The notes beneath the pieces are model-generated. The model was given only the letters and a program-made list of their open reading frames with translations. It was not told the DNA's origin and searched no databases. From assembly GCF_030717955.1 (NCBI RefSeq), contig NZ_JAUZVY010000002.1, positions 763,032 through 827,031 of the forward strand: 64,000 nt of DNA. The letters are read 5' to 3'. Origin of the DNA: Alkalimonas delamerensis. Its GTDB lineage: Bacteria; Pseudomonadota; Gammaproteobacteria; Enterobacterales; Alteromonadaceae. The position numbers and the translations under genes were made by a program. Below, one piece after another: positions 45,468 through 54,200 of this stretch. How positions within the stretch are numbered: position 1 is the stretch's first letter; every line of letters begins with the position of its first letter.

Positions 45468-45925
45468 ATATACTTCCCAGCAAAAGTCTGCACCCGCTGT
45501 AACTCATCAAGCAGCAGTGCTGCCATATCGAATGCTTTGCTCAACAGGCTGGCCTGGATCTCTGGATCATCCGGATAGTCGTGGGCAAACTGATTGCGCA
45601 TTTCGCGAAACTTCAACCATTGCTCAGCAGAGCTTAAAGCCCCTATTTTTTCCAGACGGTTTAGTTTATCAATGAAGGTCGCTAACTCACCTTCTTCGTA
45701 GGTTAGCTCCAGTGTTGCTGGCAACAGCTTTGCCCCCATAGCATCCTGAAGCTTTGAAAAGCGCACGATAAACTGATCGAAAATTGCCAAGTCCAGCTGA
45801 GTTAGCTTTTCCAAAGAAGCGGGGGTGAATGGCTTGTGTTTTTCCAGTTCTTTCATCGACCAGCGTAGCCGCTCAGCATGAGTGTGGCAAATATCCAGCA
45901 GGCTTAAGTAGGCATCCTTGTTCAC
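45464..45925 (-). CDS. HEPN-domain toxin of a HEPN/MNT (type VII) pair
   Basis: 153 residues from a GTG that overlaps the antitoxin stop (GTGA). All-helical HEPN protein with the R-x4-H-x-Y motif in REMRNQFAHDYP. In studied pairs (Shewanella HepT/MntA) this is the RNase active site, and the Tyr is the target of antitoxin oligo-AMPylation. The stop codon TAA lies inside the adjacent palindrome array. Appears intact. Confidence 0.85.
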   Translation of the reverse strand: MNKDAYLSLLDICHTHAERLRWSMKELEKHKPFTPASLEKLTQLDLAIFDQFIVRFSKLQDAMGAKLLPATLELTYEEGELATFIDKLNRLEKIGALSSAEQWLKFREMRNQFAHDYPDDPEIQASLLSKAFDMAALLLDELQRVQTFAGKYM

Positions 45926-46224
45926 AACAACACTCCTTGCTGCTTGGCTGCACGGTAAATCGGTAAGTCGAGGCCTTTGTTGCGGTTAATCACCAAATCG
46001 ATTTTTTGCGCACCCAACTGCAGTTGCAACTCTACCAGCGCATTGATTTTTGCCTCGACTATCTCATCGACCGAGACAAGCTCTGGCTCAATGTACACGT
46101 CGATATCACCGCCTTTGGCCTGATCATCCAAACGTGAACCAAAAAGCCTGATTTCGGAGTTTGAGCCAAAGTGTTTGGCCAGGATCTGCTTAATCGTCAT
46201 TTGCTGCTGATTCGATAGGCGCAT
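45922..46224 (-). CDS. MNT-type nucleotidyltransferase antitoxin
   Basis: 100 residues from the ATG at 46224. A longer upstream frame is rejected because it contains the likely promoter. The nucleotidyltransferase motif is RLFGSRLDDQ followed by GGDIDVYIE (G-S-x9-D-x-D), then KIDLVINR. In the type VII system MntA adds AMP residues to the HEPN tyrosine. It is translated ahead of and coupled to the HEPN gene. Confidence 0.87.
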   Translation of the reverse strand: MRLSNQQQMTIKQILAKHFGSNSEIRLFGSRLDDQAKGGDIDVYIEPELVSVDEIVEAKINALVELQLQLGAQKIDLVINRNKGLDLPIYRAAKQQGVLL

Positions 46225-46256
46225 TGGGCATGCTCCGTGGCTAGGATCATGCTTTG

Positions 46257-46265
46257 AGTATAACA
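46257..46265 (-). promoter_or_regulatory. Extended -10 promoter for the HEPN/MNT pair
   Basis: TGT-TATACT, an extended -10, lies 33 bases before the MNT ATG. The matching -35 region would fall in the first stem of palindrome array 2, so the array may influence expression. Confidence 0.45.
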
Positions 46266-46272
46266 GGAACAA

Positions 46273-46373
46273 TCGCGAAGCGACTAGTGACCGTTGCCGC
46301 AGGCAACCAGTGACCGCCGCGAAGCGGCTAGTTACCGCTCGCTTTGCGAGCTAGTGACCGCTGGCTCTGCCAG
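46273..46373. repeat. Palindrome array 2 (five stems)
   Basis: Plus-strand stem order: TCGC/GCGA, TTGCC/GGCAA, CCGC/GCGG, CTCGC/GCGAG, CTGGC/GCCAG, with the same alternating 10-base linkers (one variant CCAGTGACCG). It lies between the HEPN/MNT promoter and the decayed AbiEii-like gene, whose last codons run into it. Confidence 0.9.
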
Positions 46374-46698
46374 CAACTTATAAGCAGCTGGTAAAATGAC
46401 ACTCGAAAAAAAGTGGCTATCAACCCCCATACCTACAGCAGCTTCTGCATACACCGCGGTATTTTGGGTTAGTTGCAGCAAACTTTTCTGCAATGATTGG
46501 TCAATCACTTTCTTGCTGTAGTGGCTATACGCTTCGTCCAGTGCGGCTTGCGGGATTTCCCCTAAGTGAGCACACATCACAAGAATATCTAAAATATCCT
46601 CTACCAAACAAAATAGTATGCTGACTCAGGAAGCCGCTGTTAAAGTTTTCCAGGCAAGATGCTATCCGTTGATGCTGCAGGCGCTTGTAAGCTGACAT
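46332..46698 (-). pseudogene. Decayed AbiEii-like nucleotidyltransferase toxin (internal deletion and frameshift)
   Basis: From an ATG at 46698 one frame reads MSAYKRLQHQ ... LENFNSGFLSQHTILFG, the usual N-terminus of AbiEii-like nucleotidyltransferases (normally followed by GGTRIAL and the catalytic GS..DID). At about 46609 the resemblance jumps frame to VEDILDILVMCAHLGEIP, ALDEAYSHYSKKVIDQ, the expected C-terminus. The catalytic middle (roughly 200 residues) is absent. The reading then runs into palindrome array 2, which supplies the stop. Assignment is by recalled family pattern; a profile search would settle it. Confidence 0.5.
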
Positions 46699-46706
46699 AG
46701 GAAGGA

Positions 46707-46913
46707 TTAGCCCCCAGCAGGCAGAAAACCACCGGCACGCTGGGCAAGTTGTTGAATCAGAGTACGCTCGGCTGCCACCAACTTGCTTTTATCGACAAAA
46801 GACCAACGGCGCTCATAGACATCCAAGGCATCTTTTTCGGTTAAAAATCGAGCTTGAGTATCCCACAACAACTGATCCAGCTCGGGATATTGCTTACGAT
46901 CAATGGTGTTCAT
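46707..46913 (-). CDS. Small hypothetical protein, likely antitoxin partner of the decayed gene
   Basis: 68 residues from the ATG at 46913, with AGAGGT upstream; starts MNTIDRKQYPELDQLLWD and ends AQRAGGFLPAGG. It lies nine bases before the pseudogene start in the same direction, the layout of a small first gene and a nucleotidyltransferase second gene. No known domain recognised. It may be an orphan antitoxin now that its partner is broken. Confidence 0.55.
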   Translation of the reverse strand: MNTIDRKQYPELDQLLWDTQARFLTEKDALDVYERRWSFVDKSKLVAAERTLIQQLAQRAGGFLPAGG

Positions 46914-46986
46914 GATGACCTCTGACATGCATGGTGCGCTTCATTAACTTTACAATAGGCCTTTGGGGCTGTCTAGTTGTTGAGCG

Positions 46987-47139
46987 TTGCTGCAGGCAAC
47001 TAGTGACCGCCGTGAAGCGGCTAGTTACCGGCCTGAAAGGCCTAGTTACCGCTCGCAGCGCGAGCTAGTGACCGCTGGCGTAGCCAGCTAGTTACCGTTG
47101 CCACAGGCAACTAGTGACCGCCGTGGAACGGCTAGTTAC
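46987..47139. repeat. Palindrome array 3 (seven stems)
   Basis: Order on the plus strand: TTGCT/GGCAA, CCG/CGG, GCCT/AGGC, CTCGC/GCGAG, CTGGC/GCCAG, TTGCC/GGCAA, CCGT/ACGG. Linkers alternate TGACC and TTACC as in the other arrays. The right edge contains the TAA stop of the S23-type gene. It fills the gap to the small hypothetical gene. Confidence 0.9.
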
Positions 47140-47474
47140 TTCAACGACTTCATTAATCCTTTCAATAAGCTAAAGATCTCCCTAATCTTGATACGCACTG
47201 CCCCCACTTCACCAATGTATCCCAATCGTTGAGCAATCAACAGCTGGGTTTCGAGTTCGCTTAATGAGCCGCGGGCGATGCTAAGAAAGCGCAGGAAATC
47301 GGGCTTCGATTCTCTGCCTGCGCCTTCGGCGATATTGCTTGGAATGGATACGGCGGCTCGTTGCATCTGGGAGCTGAGGCCAAATTTTTCGTGATCAGGA
47401 AAGGTTTTACTGATGGCGTAGACATCGACCAACAAATCCATGGCCAGTTGCCAGACTTTTAAGTCGTAGTGCAT
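47136..47474 (-). CDS. Four-helix-bundle protein (S23 type), second copy
   Basis: 112 residues from the ATG at 47474, fixed by AAGGA six bases upstream. A longer frame begins inside array 4 and is rejected. Core motifs: LKVWQLAMDLLVDVYAISKTFP, GLSSQMQRAAVSIPSNIAEGAGR, FLRFLSIARGSLSELETQL. Function unknown for the family. It is bracketed by palindrome arrays, and its TAA stop is part of array 3. Confidence 0.88.
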   Translation of the reverse strand: MHYDLKVWQLAMDLLVDVYAISKTFPDHEKFGLSSQMQRAAVSIPSNIAEGAGRESKPDFLRFLSIARGSLSELETQLLIAQRLGYIGEVGAVRIKIREIFSLLKGLMKSLK

Positions 47475-47495
47475 GGGTTGTCCTTGTTGTTGCTG

Positions 47496-47719
47496 CTGGC
47501 TTAGCCAGCTAGTTACCGTTGCCACAGGCAACTAGTGACCGCCACGAAGCGGCTAGTTACCGCTCGCTTAGCGAGCTAGTGACCGCTGGCACAGCCAGCT
47601 AGTTACCGTTGCCGCAGGCAACTAGTGACCGCCGTGAAGCGGCTAGTTACCGCTCGCTTAGCGAGCTAGTTACCAGTCGCAAAGCGACGTCATTACGCTG
47701 GCACAGCCAGCTAGTGACC
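47496..47719. repeat. Palindrome array 4 (ten stems)
   Basis: Plus-strand order: CTGGC, TTGCC, CCAC/GCGG, CTCGC, CTGGC, TTGCC, CCG, CTCGC, GTCGC/GCGAC (degenerate linkers), CTGGC. This is two turns of the same four-stem cycle. It starts 22 bases upstream of the S23 ATG and ends four bases from the fic stop. Confidence 0.9.
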
Positions 47720-47723
47720 ACTA

Positions 47724-48310
47724 TCACCCTTTGGTTACCTGGTAAAATATTTTGATTAATGGCTTAAGATCTCCCTGATATCCAGCTACATTCGCGGCTA
47801 ACCAAACACCCTTGGAGATTGGTTTCCAATCAAGCTCATAGCCTGCCTGAATGGCAACTAGCTCGCAAAATAAGCGTAGAGTTCTGCCATTCCCCTCTCG
47901 AAATGGATGAACAACATTCATCTCACAAAAGAAGTGTGCCAGATGATTGACAAAGGCTGCTTTATCATCGTTTTGTAGATAGTTCGCTTTTCCAGGTACT
48001 TGAAGCATTTATTTGCTTCATTTTCGATAAAGCGCACATGGCAAAACCGTGTGCTTTGTTTGGAAATATCGACCGTTCTGATTTGTCCAGCCCACTCATA
48101 CAAGTCCTGAAATAGATGGCGATGAATGTCACAAAGGTAAGAAAAGGTAAGGTTTTCAAAATCTGGCTTAAATGCAGCAAGCCGGTAGGTGGTGAACGCC
48201 ACTTCAGCTGCAGCAAGCTCTGCCTCTGAAGTTAAATCGAGCAGATTTATTAAAACTGAAGTGTTTTCGTAACAGTAGCTATCGTTGCCAGCACCATATT
48301 TATCAATCAT
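47724..48310 (-). pseudogene. fic: Fic-family AMP transferase, split by a one-base frameshift
   Basis: The N-terminal frame from the ATG at 48310 reads through YEWAGQIRTVDISK and FIENEANKCFKYL. The C-terminal frame holds FVNHLAHFFCEMNVVHPFREGNGRTLRLF, with the complete HPFxxGNGR active site. The frames meet at a run of four A (coding strand, plus-strand 47988-47991). A fifth A would restore one protein of about 195 residues. It could be a true inactivation, a phase-variable tract, or a sequencing error. Fic enzymes AMPylate target proteins. The antitoxin upstream is intact. Confidence 0.8.
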
Positions 48311-48464
48311 GCGCCCTTTGCAGCTCTTTGAGTCTGGCTATAACTTTTGGGTGCAATGGTGTTTGCGCGTTTAATGGTTGCAAACCTTCTAAACGCAGAC
48401 TTTCATTAAAGTTGGTCACTTTGCTTTCTTCAAAGCGTCTTGCCATCAACTCTTTATCGTTCAC
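48303..48464 (-). CDS. Fic antitoxin, YhfG/VbhA-like
   Basis: 53 residues from a GTG at 48464, with AGGAG nine bases upstream. It contains SLRLEGL, which fits the class I Fic inhibitory helix motif [S/T]-x3-E-[G/N], and ends KVIARLKELQRAHD. It overlaps the fic start by eight bases, the typical antitoxin-first arrangement. It is short and starts with GTG, so it is easily missed. Confidence 0.78.
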   Translation of the reverse strand: MNDKELMARRFEESKVTNFNESLRLEGLQPLNAQTPLHPKVIARLKELQRAHD

Positions 48465-48496
48465 AGTGGAAGGCTCCTAAACAAAACCATGCCTTT

Positions 48497-48525
48497 ATTT
48501 TAGCTGGTTTAGATGCCATCAGCAA
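48497..48525 (-). promoter_or_regulatory. Putative sigma-70 promoter for the fic module
   Basis: TTGCTG and TAAAAT are spaced exactly 17 bases, 33 bases before the antitoxin GTG. This sits in the 354-base gap between the antitoxin and rmlD; the rest of the gap is palindrome array 5. Confidence 0.6.
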
Positions 48526-48550
48526 ATTGGGTTGCCGGTTCGAAGCGCTT

Positions 48551-48822
48551 TGTTACCGTTGCTGCAGGCAACTAGTGACCGCCTTGAAAAGGCTAGTTAC
48601 CGGCCTGAAAGGCCTGGTTACCGCTGGCATAGCCAGCTAGTTACCGTTGCCGCAGGCAACTAGTGACCGCCGTGAAACGGCTAGTGACCGTTGCTGCAGG
48701 CAACTAGTGACCGCCGTGAAACGGCTAGTGACCGTTGCTGCAGGCAACTAGTGACCGCCGCGAAGCGGCTAGTTACCGCTCGCTTTGCGAGCTAGTGACC
48801 GCTGGCAAAGCCAGCTAGTTAC
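48551..48822. repeat. Palindrome array 5 (twelve stems)
   Basis: Plus-strand order: TTGCT, CCTT/AAGG, GCCT/AGGC, CTGGC, TTGCC, CCGT/ACGG, TTGCT, CCGT/ACGG, TTGCT, CCGC, CTCGC, CTGGC. The TTGCT+CCGT pair is reiterated as a local 44-base duplication. The right edge contains the TAA stop of rmlD. Confidence 0.9.
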
Positions 48823-49691
48823 TGCGTCATCGACGCAAGCAGCTGCTGCCATTCAGGCAAGCGGATGCCAAGCGCATGTTCCAGCTTATCGACACAAAGC
48901 CGTGAGTTCAGCGGCCGTTTGGCCGGCGTTGGGTAGTCGCTGCTGGGAATGGGCTGAATGGCCTCTGGCTGCAAGGCAAGCGTTTCCCCTTGCTTGATGG
49001 CCTGATGGACAATGGCTTTGGCAAAGTCGTACCAGCTGCCGTAGCCGCGTGGGGCCAGATGATAGACACCGCCAGCGATGGGCTGGCCTTGCAGGTAGCG
49101 CTGCAGAGTCTGCACACTGATGGCGGCAATCAGGCTGGCGGGGGTGGGAGCGCCGATTTGATCGGCGACGATGCTTAGCCCGGTTTTCTCTTTGGCCAGG
49201 CGCAGTATGGTGCTGCGAAAATTTTTGCCCTGGCCCGAGTAAACCCAGCTGGTGCGAAAGATCACCGCTTGCGGGCACTGCGCCAGCACCGCTAAATCAC
49301 CTTTTAGTTTGCTGTAACCATAGTAATTCAGCGGGCCGGTTGGGCTGTCTTCTTGCCAGGGCTCGGTTCCGGTACCCGGGTAGACGTAATCGGTGGAATA
49401 GTGCAGCAGATAAGCCCCAGTTTGAGCGCAGTAACGAGCCAGCAGTTCTGGCAGCTGTGCATTGACTGCCAGGGCAAGTTCTTGCTCGGTTTCGGCCTGG
49501 TCTACCGCGGTGTAGGCTGCGGCATTGACAATCGCTTGTGGCCGATGCAGCGCCAAATAGCCCTGTACAGCAGTAGCATTGGCCAGATCCAGCTCGGAAC
49601 GGCTGGGTGTTAGTAGCTCAGCCTGCCCTGCCAGTTGTTGTTTTAGCTCTGTGCCTACCTGGCCTGAGCTGCCGGTTATCATTAGTTGCAT
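48819..49691 (-). CDS. rmlD: RmlD, dTDP-4-dehydrorhamnose reductase
   Basis: 290 residues. TGSSGQVGTELKQQL, STDYVYPGTG, and the catalytic YGYSK motif, followed by FRTSWVY. Last enzyme of dTDP-L-rhamnose synthesis. Shine-Dalgarno AAGGA four bases before the ATG. The TAA stop sits inside palindrome array 5. The gap of 159 bases upstream shows no gene. Confidence 0.95.
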   Translation of the reverse strand: MQLMITGSSGQVGTELKQQLAGQAELLTPSRSELDLANATAVQGYLALHRPQAIVNAAAYTAVDQAETEQELALAVNAQLPELLARYCAQTGAYLLHYSTDYVYPGTGTEPWQEDSPTGPLNYYGYSKLKGDLAVLAQCPQAVIFRTSWVYSGQGKNFRSTILRLAKEKTGLSIVADQIGAPTPASLIAAISVQTLQRYLQGQPIAGGVYHLAPRGYGSWYDFAKAIVHQAIKQGETLALQPEAIQPIPSSDYPTPAKRPLNSRLCVDKLEHALGIRLPEWQQLLASMTQ

Positions 49692-49850
49692 AACGTCCTT
49701 AAGTAAGTTTGTTGCTATGACTGGATGCTAAAGGCGATGGTAATCAAGTCTGAGATTTGGTTGCTCTGCTTTAGCCATCGCTTTCTGCACCATATAAGCT
49801 CCAGCACCGAGAAAAAGACAGCTACAGGTATAGAGGGTTGTCTATGCCGC

Positions 49851-50621
49851 TTACACTTTAAAAATATCACCTAAAGAACCATCTTTAAGCTTTTGTTGAT
49901 AAAAGTCGAGATCGTCAACAGTATCAATCTCTAACCAACCACTTTCCACCGGAATCGACCGTACAAACCAGCCACTATCAATCAAGTGCTGGATATAGCT
50001 GGTGAGATACATATTATCGAAGTTTTTACCGTCATAAATAGCCTTCTTGTCCATTTGCAGCCATGCATTGACGAAGTCTTTTGCTTTCGCTGCTGCTACC
50101 TTGATCAGGCCCATGTATTGCCCCTGGATTTCATGGTAATTGGTTGGCTTCTTGCCAAGCTCGATAATCCTGTCGCCTGCCAACTTTAAGGTTTCTGCAT
50201 CATCCAGAGGATTCTCCATTCGAAGGTCCCAAAGCCGCTTCCAGGCTTTGTCAATGGTCAACACTACAGGCCCCTGGGCAGCAAGAATGGCATCTAAAAT
50301 ACGCTGCTCGTAAACAATATCGCCGTATGTAATCAATACATCATCGTGGCCATCAAATAAATCACGCGCGTACATGAGCGTAGTCACCATATTGGTACTG
50401 GCGTAACAAGGATTAAGGATCTTATTGACACCAGCCCGGACAAGCTTGTCTTCACGATAACCTGCGACCACAGTGATATCGGTAATGCCTGCTTTTTTGA
50501 ATGCATCCAACTGATAATCGATCAGTGCTTTACCACACAACTCGACCATGCATTTTGGTTTAGTGTTCGTGTGGGGACGAAGTCGAGTACCCTGCCCCGC
50601 AGCTAAAATTATTACGCGCAT
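49851..50621 (-). CDS. LicC-like cytidylyltransferase, Cj1416-type (phosphoramidate pathway)
   Basis: 256 residues from the ATG at 50621. Intact nucleotidyltransferase signature MRVIILAAGQGTRLRPHT, KPKCMVEL, then VLITYGDIVYE and ESGWLEIDTVDDLDFY. It resembles CTP-using LicC/Cj1416 proteins. In Campylobacter jejuni, Cj1416 joins CMP to L-glutamine phosphate. It is coupled to the amidotransferase-like gene and follows the kinase gene, the same order as Cj1418-Cj1417-Cj1416. The pathway assignment is by family plus gene order. Confidence 0.75.
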   Translation of the reverse strand: MRVIILAAGQGTRLRPHTNTKPKCMVELCGKALIDYQLDAFKKAGITDITVVAGYREDKLVRAGVNKILNPCYASTNMVTTLMYARDLFDGHDDVLITYGDIVYEQRILDAILAAQGPVVLTIDKAWKRLWDLRMENPLDDAETLKLAGDRIIELGKKPTNYHEIQGQYMGLIKVAAAKAKDFVNAWLQMDKKAIYDGKNFDNMYLTSYIQHLIDSGWFVRSIPVESGWLEIDTVDDLDFYQQKLKDGSLGDIFKV

Positions 50622-50622
50622 T

Positions 50623-51240
50623 TTAAAGACCAAAGTGGTTTTGAATAAGTTTTAAGTCATGAGAAGCAAAAGGTGTTTCTCGCTCAGGGTGCCACATGAT
50701 TCCCAGCCAGGGTTTTTGAATATGCTGCATGGCTTCTATGACGCCATCATCACTAAGGGCTAACGCAGTGAATGCTGGTGAAAGCGTCTCTGTCACGATG
50801 GCCTGATGATGATAGCTGTTTACATCACGGATACTGAGGCCTCGAGCCCAATCACCGCTCAAGGAATGGCGTCTGGCTACATGCCCCTCAACCGTCCTGA
50901 GCTCTCCACCTTCCACATGATTGAGAAACTGCATACCGCGGCAAACACCCAGTACTGGCATCGCAAACTGTGCCGCGTAATCCAGTGATTTTTGTTCCAA
51001 CTGATCTCTTTGCAGTGCTGTGCCAATGTCGTTTCCTCCGCTCAAAACCAATCCATCGACTTCTAACCCTTGCAGATAGTCCGCAACATCACTTAGCCCG
51101 CTGGGTAACACAATGGGTACTGCACTCATCTGTTCAAACAAAGCAGCCCATCTTGCATCCAAAGCATCTCTGAATTCATTGCGTCCGGGCACCTGGTCGT
51201 AACGTTGGCTGATTGCGATGCGTTTTTTGATCGGTTTCAT
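50623..51240 (-). CDS. Class I glutamine-amidotransferase-like hydrolase, Cj1417-type
   Basis: 205 residues. Nucleophile elbow VLGVCRGMQFLNH (Cys), and the His-Glu pair in GIMWHPERETPF. It is a stand-alone GATase1 domain of the gamma-glutamyl hydrolase type. Cj1417 hydrolyses gamma-glutamyl-CDP-amidate to release cytidine diphosphoramidate; this is the proposed role here. Start and stop overlap the kinase gene (TAATG). Confidence 0.75.
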   Translation of the reverse strand: MKPIKKRIAISQRYDQVPGRNEFRDALDARWAALFEQMSAVPIVLPSGLSDVADYLQGLEVDGLVLSGGNDIGTALQRDQLEQKSLDYAAQFAMPVLGVCRGMQFLNHVEGGELRTVEGHVARRHSLSGDWARGLSIRDVNSYHHQAIVTETLSPAFTALALSDDGVIEAMQHIQKPWLGIMWHPERETPFASHDLKLIQNHFGL

Positions 51241-54200
51241 TAGCGTAAAGGCCGTAACAGCTTATTGGCCGGGTCAAGTTCAATCGCCTTGGCCTGGGAT
51301 AACTGTTTAAATAGCTGCTCGCCAACTCCTATTGCAGCCGATAGGCCAAACTCCGCAGAGCGTATTGCCATGTGCGAATTAGCACCACCATACATGGTAA
51401 TCAGGCCCGCAATGCCTTGGCCAAAAAGCCAGTCAAAGCCGGGATCTGCTTGCGGAATAAGTACCACGACACCTTGCACATCAATGTCCCCTTGCTCGGT
51501 ACCTCGCAAGTGGATGCATGGTGCCATTATCCGCTCAGAACCAATAAAGTTAGGCATGCCAGCACTTAACTCAAATGAATAAAAGTCATCTTTCCCAGTC
51601 AGTAAGGGTGGCAATTCGCAAGTAGCAGCAGACTTACGTTGACGTGCATTTTTACTGGCCTCTGCACGAAGGAAACCTTGTTGCTCACTAGCGCTTAGAG
51701 TAGTTTCCGAGAGCCCGAAAACATCATAAACAGATAAGTTAGCCCATTCCTCAACCGTTAAACCGAACTCAGACGCAAGCACACGCATCATATCGAGTGC
51801 TTCAGAAAGGTTACGACTAAAAATGAATTTCGCCTTTTCACGCCCTTCAATAGCATCGCGTAAAAATTGCTCCAATGCATCGCCACTAAAATCGAGCCCC
51901 AATGATTTAACTTTAGCAAAGAAGTTTGCTTTTTCTTCCAACCAGGCGCTCTGTGTTTTTACTGCGTGCTTTGCCTCCATCGCTGACTCAACAATGGGCC
52001 GCAGAAACTGCTCGGGATCATCCAAATAAGCCGGCGAGGTAATGTCATAAGTCCCTGGCCTGAGGTGGCCATAGATCGCAACAAAATGATCCCAACTCAT
52101 TTTTCCAACAGCTGTGGCTTTAGCATCATCAGTCAGCTCATGCGATACCGTTCGTACACTGGACATAAAGTCATCCATCGCCAGCTGGGTTAACCAACCC
52201 TCTTTAACTCCCTCTTTCAAGAAGGTCACAGCAACAAAGCCGCTGCGTGCTAAATGTGCAAATGGTAAGGTGCCATACAAACGACATTCGTCCAGAAGCA
52301 AACGCACATTCCGGATACTCGCTACTTGTGGACGCTGCCGTCTTAAGTTTATTCGGTCTTGCAGCTTCGAAACATTACTTAAGTAGTCTTTTGTCTTCTC
52401 AACAGCATGCCGTGAAATATCTAAAAGCCCACTTTTTAACTTCGCAATAAGTTCGGCACTAAAGCCTCCTTCATGCTGCAAGCGTTCTTCCCAACGATAA
52501 AACGCAGGTCCAACACAAGTCGGTAGGACATCAAACTCAACTTTGTCATGCAGTTTTGGATTTGCTTTCAGGTAACTCAAATAGAAATTTACGAACTGGC
52601 CTGCTTCTTCGTCATTTATATTCTTAGGAATGAAAGAGTTAAAGCTTGCGCGTACATCCACATAGGGTTTACCAGCAAAAGATACAAGCAGGGGATGAGG
52701 CCTGACATCGCGATAACCATACTCTGCTCTTTGTGTAGCCCAGGTTTCATCCATAATAAGATATTTATACAAGGTTTCAGCCAGCTTCCCTGGGTTCGTA
52801 CCTATAATTTCCGCAGGATTCCAGTCAGGCATGACACCGTACAAAGGATGATCGCCTGCCAGGTGAGGAGCCGCAACTTCAAGCTTTGCCCATGATGTTT
52901 CTGCTTGTAACAAAGCCTCGTTGCAAGCATCACAACTGGCCTCATCATCAGTTTTTTGCACGGCTATCGGCCGGATCTGAAGGATATGCACGAGCTCGTC
53001 TTCGGTCATGGCAAACTCAATATCCAATGAGTCAAAGCTCAACAAGTTCTCGATTTCTTTCATTGCCTCCAATAGCGGCAATAACCTGGCGTTGGCTACC
53101 TGGTGGGCACTAGCACCACGACGGACGACCAATGTTTTATGATCCCTGCCATTGCCTGTCGTTATTCCGTCCGTGCTGCCTGTTTCATCATAGTTAATCA
53201 CGTAGTAGGGTGATCCATGCTCCAGTGTTCTGGTAAAAGCCACTCCACTGCGAATCACATTCTTTAGCATCGGCTGAACCAGCACCTGATCATCAGGTTG
53301 GGGGTTGTGGTAGGACGCGATCACCTCTTCTATCGCAGACTCCAGGTGATCATCATTTGCATCAACGTTAAGAATACTGGTGTAAGCGCCTGCATTAGAA
53401 TGCGTAAATGAATCTTCACTGCGTGCACTGGAGCGAACAATAAGTAAAGCATCATGAAAGGTGTTCTGAATATGTGCTATCAATGTTGCTTTTTGCTTGC
53501 GCCATTGCTTTACTTCAAATGAAACCTGATCTGCAATAACAGACTTCGACACAATTTGCTGCATTCGTGCTAAGGTCTCAGCTTTGGTGCCCAACACAAA
53601 GCGAACAATATCAAAATCAGAGCCCACTTCGGCCCAATCACCGTGAACATCAACCGCGTCAACATGCACCCCAGTCCCTCTTAATACTTCAACCAGATCG
53701 GCAACTGTTGCTGTTTTAAAACGTTCGGTCTGATGTCTGAATACATGGGCTAACCGTTTGAGTGCCTCACCTTTAAAGCGAACCAGGCCTACAAAAGTCC
53801 CGTTTGACAAATACGAAGGTAGTTCCCCTGCACGTTGCAATTCGCAATCACGCACATACACACGCTCTGGTTTCTTACCTGATTTGGAGCTGACGGCTTT
53901 GATGACACGACTATCCCAAGCGATAGCTAAATCTGACGTACTTGCCCGCAATGCTTCTACGGCCTGGTTTCGGAATAGAGTATCGCCATAGCAAACAATC
54001 AGCTCACTTTCATTGCGGAAGTCATTCTCTGAGAGCTGGAGCGATTGAACCACCAGGGATAGTGAATACGCACTTCCAGTGACCTGCCAGAGTGGATTGT
54101 TCACCGTCTGCGCAATCTGGTCTGTGTTGGTTATCAGTTCTTTTTCAAAACCAACCACCAGGAATGTTTGCATCGCCTCAAACGCGCGAATTTGCCAGTT

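Noticed and set aside
47475..47531. Longer start for the second S23 protein
   Set aside because: The additional codons come from palindrome array 4; the ATG at 47474 has a good AAGGA.
45283..48822. CRISPR array
   Set aside because: Units are 21-23 bases of linker plus palindrome, with no unique ~30-base spacers. The variable parts are self-complementary and recur in cyclic order, and no cas gene is near.
45283..48822. Integron attC sites
   Set aside because: Small gene cassettes between repeats look superficially similar, but there is no integrase, the stems are only 4-5 bp in long tandem series, and gene orientation relative to the repeat is not consistent.
45138..48997. Plus-strand reading frames inside the palindrome arrays
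   Set aside because: They translate into recurring peptides such as LVTVAAGN and SDRW created by the repeat itself, and have no ribosome-binding sites or family resemblance.
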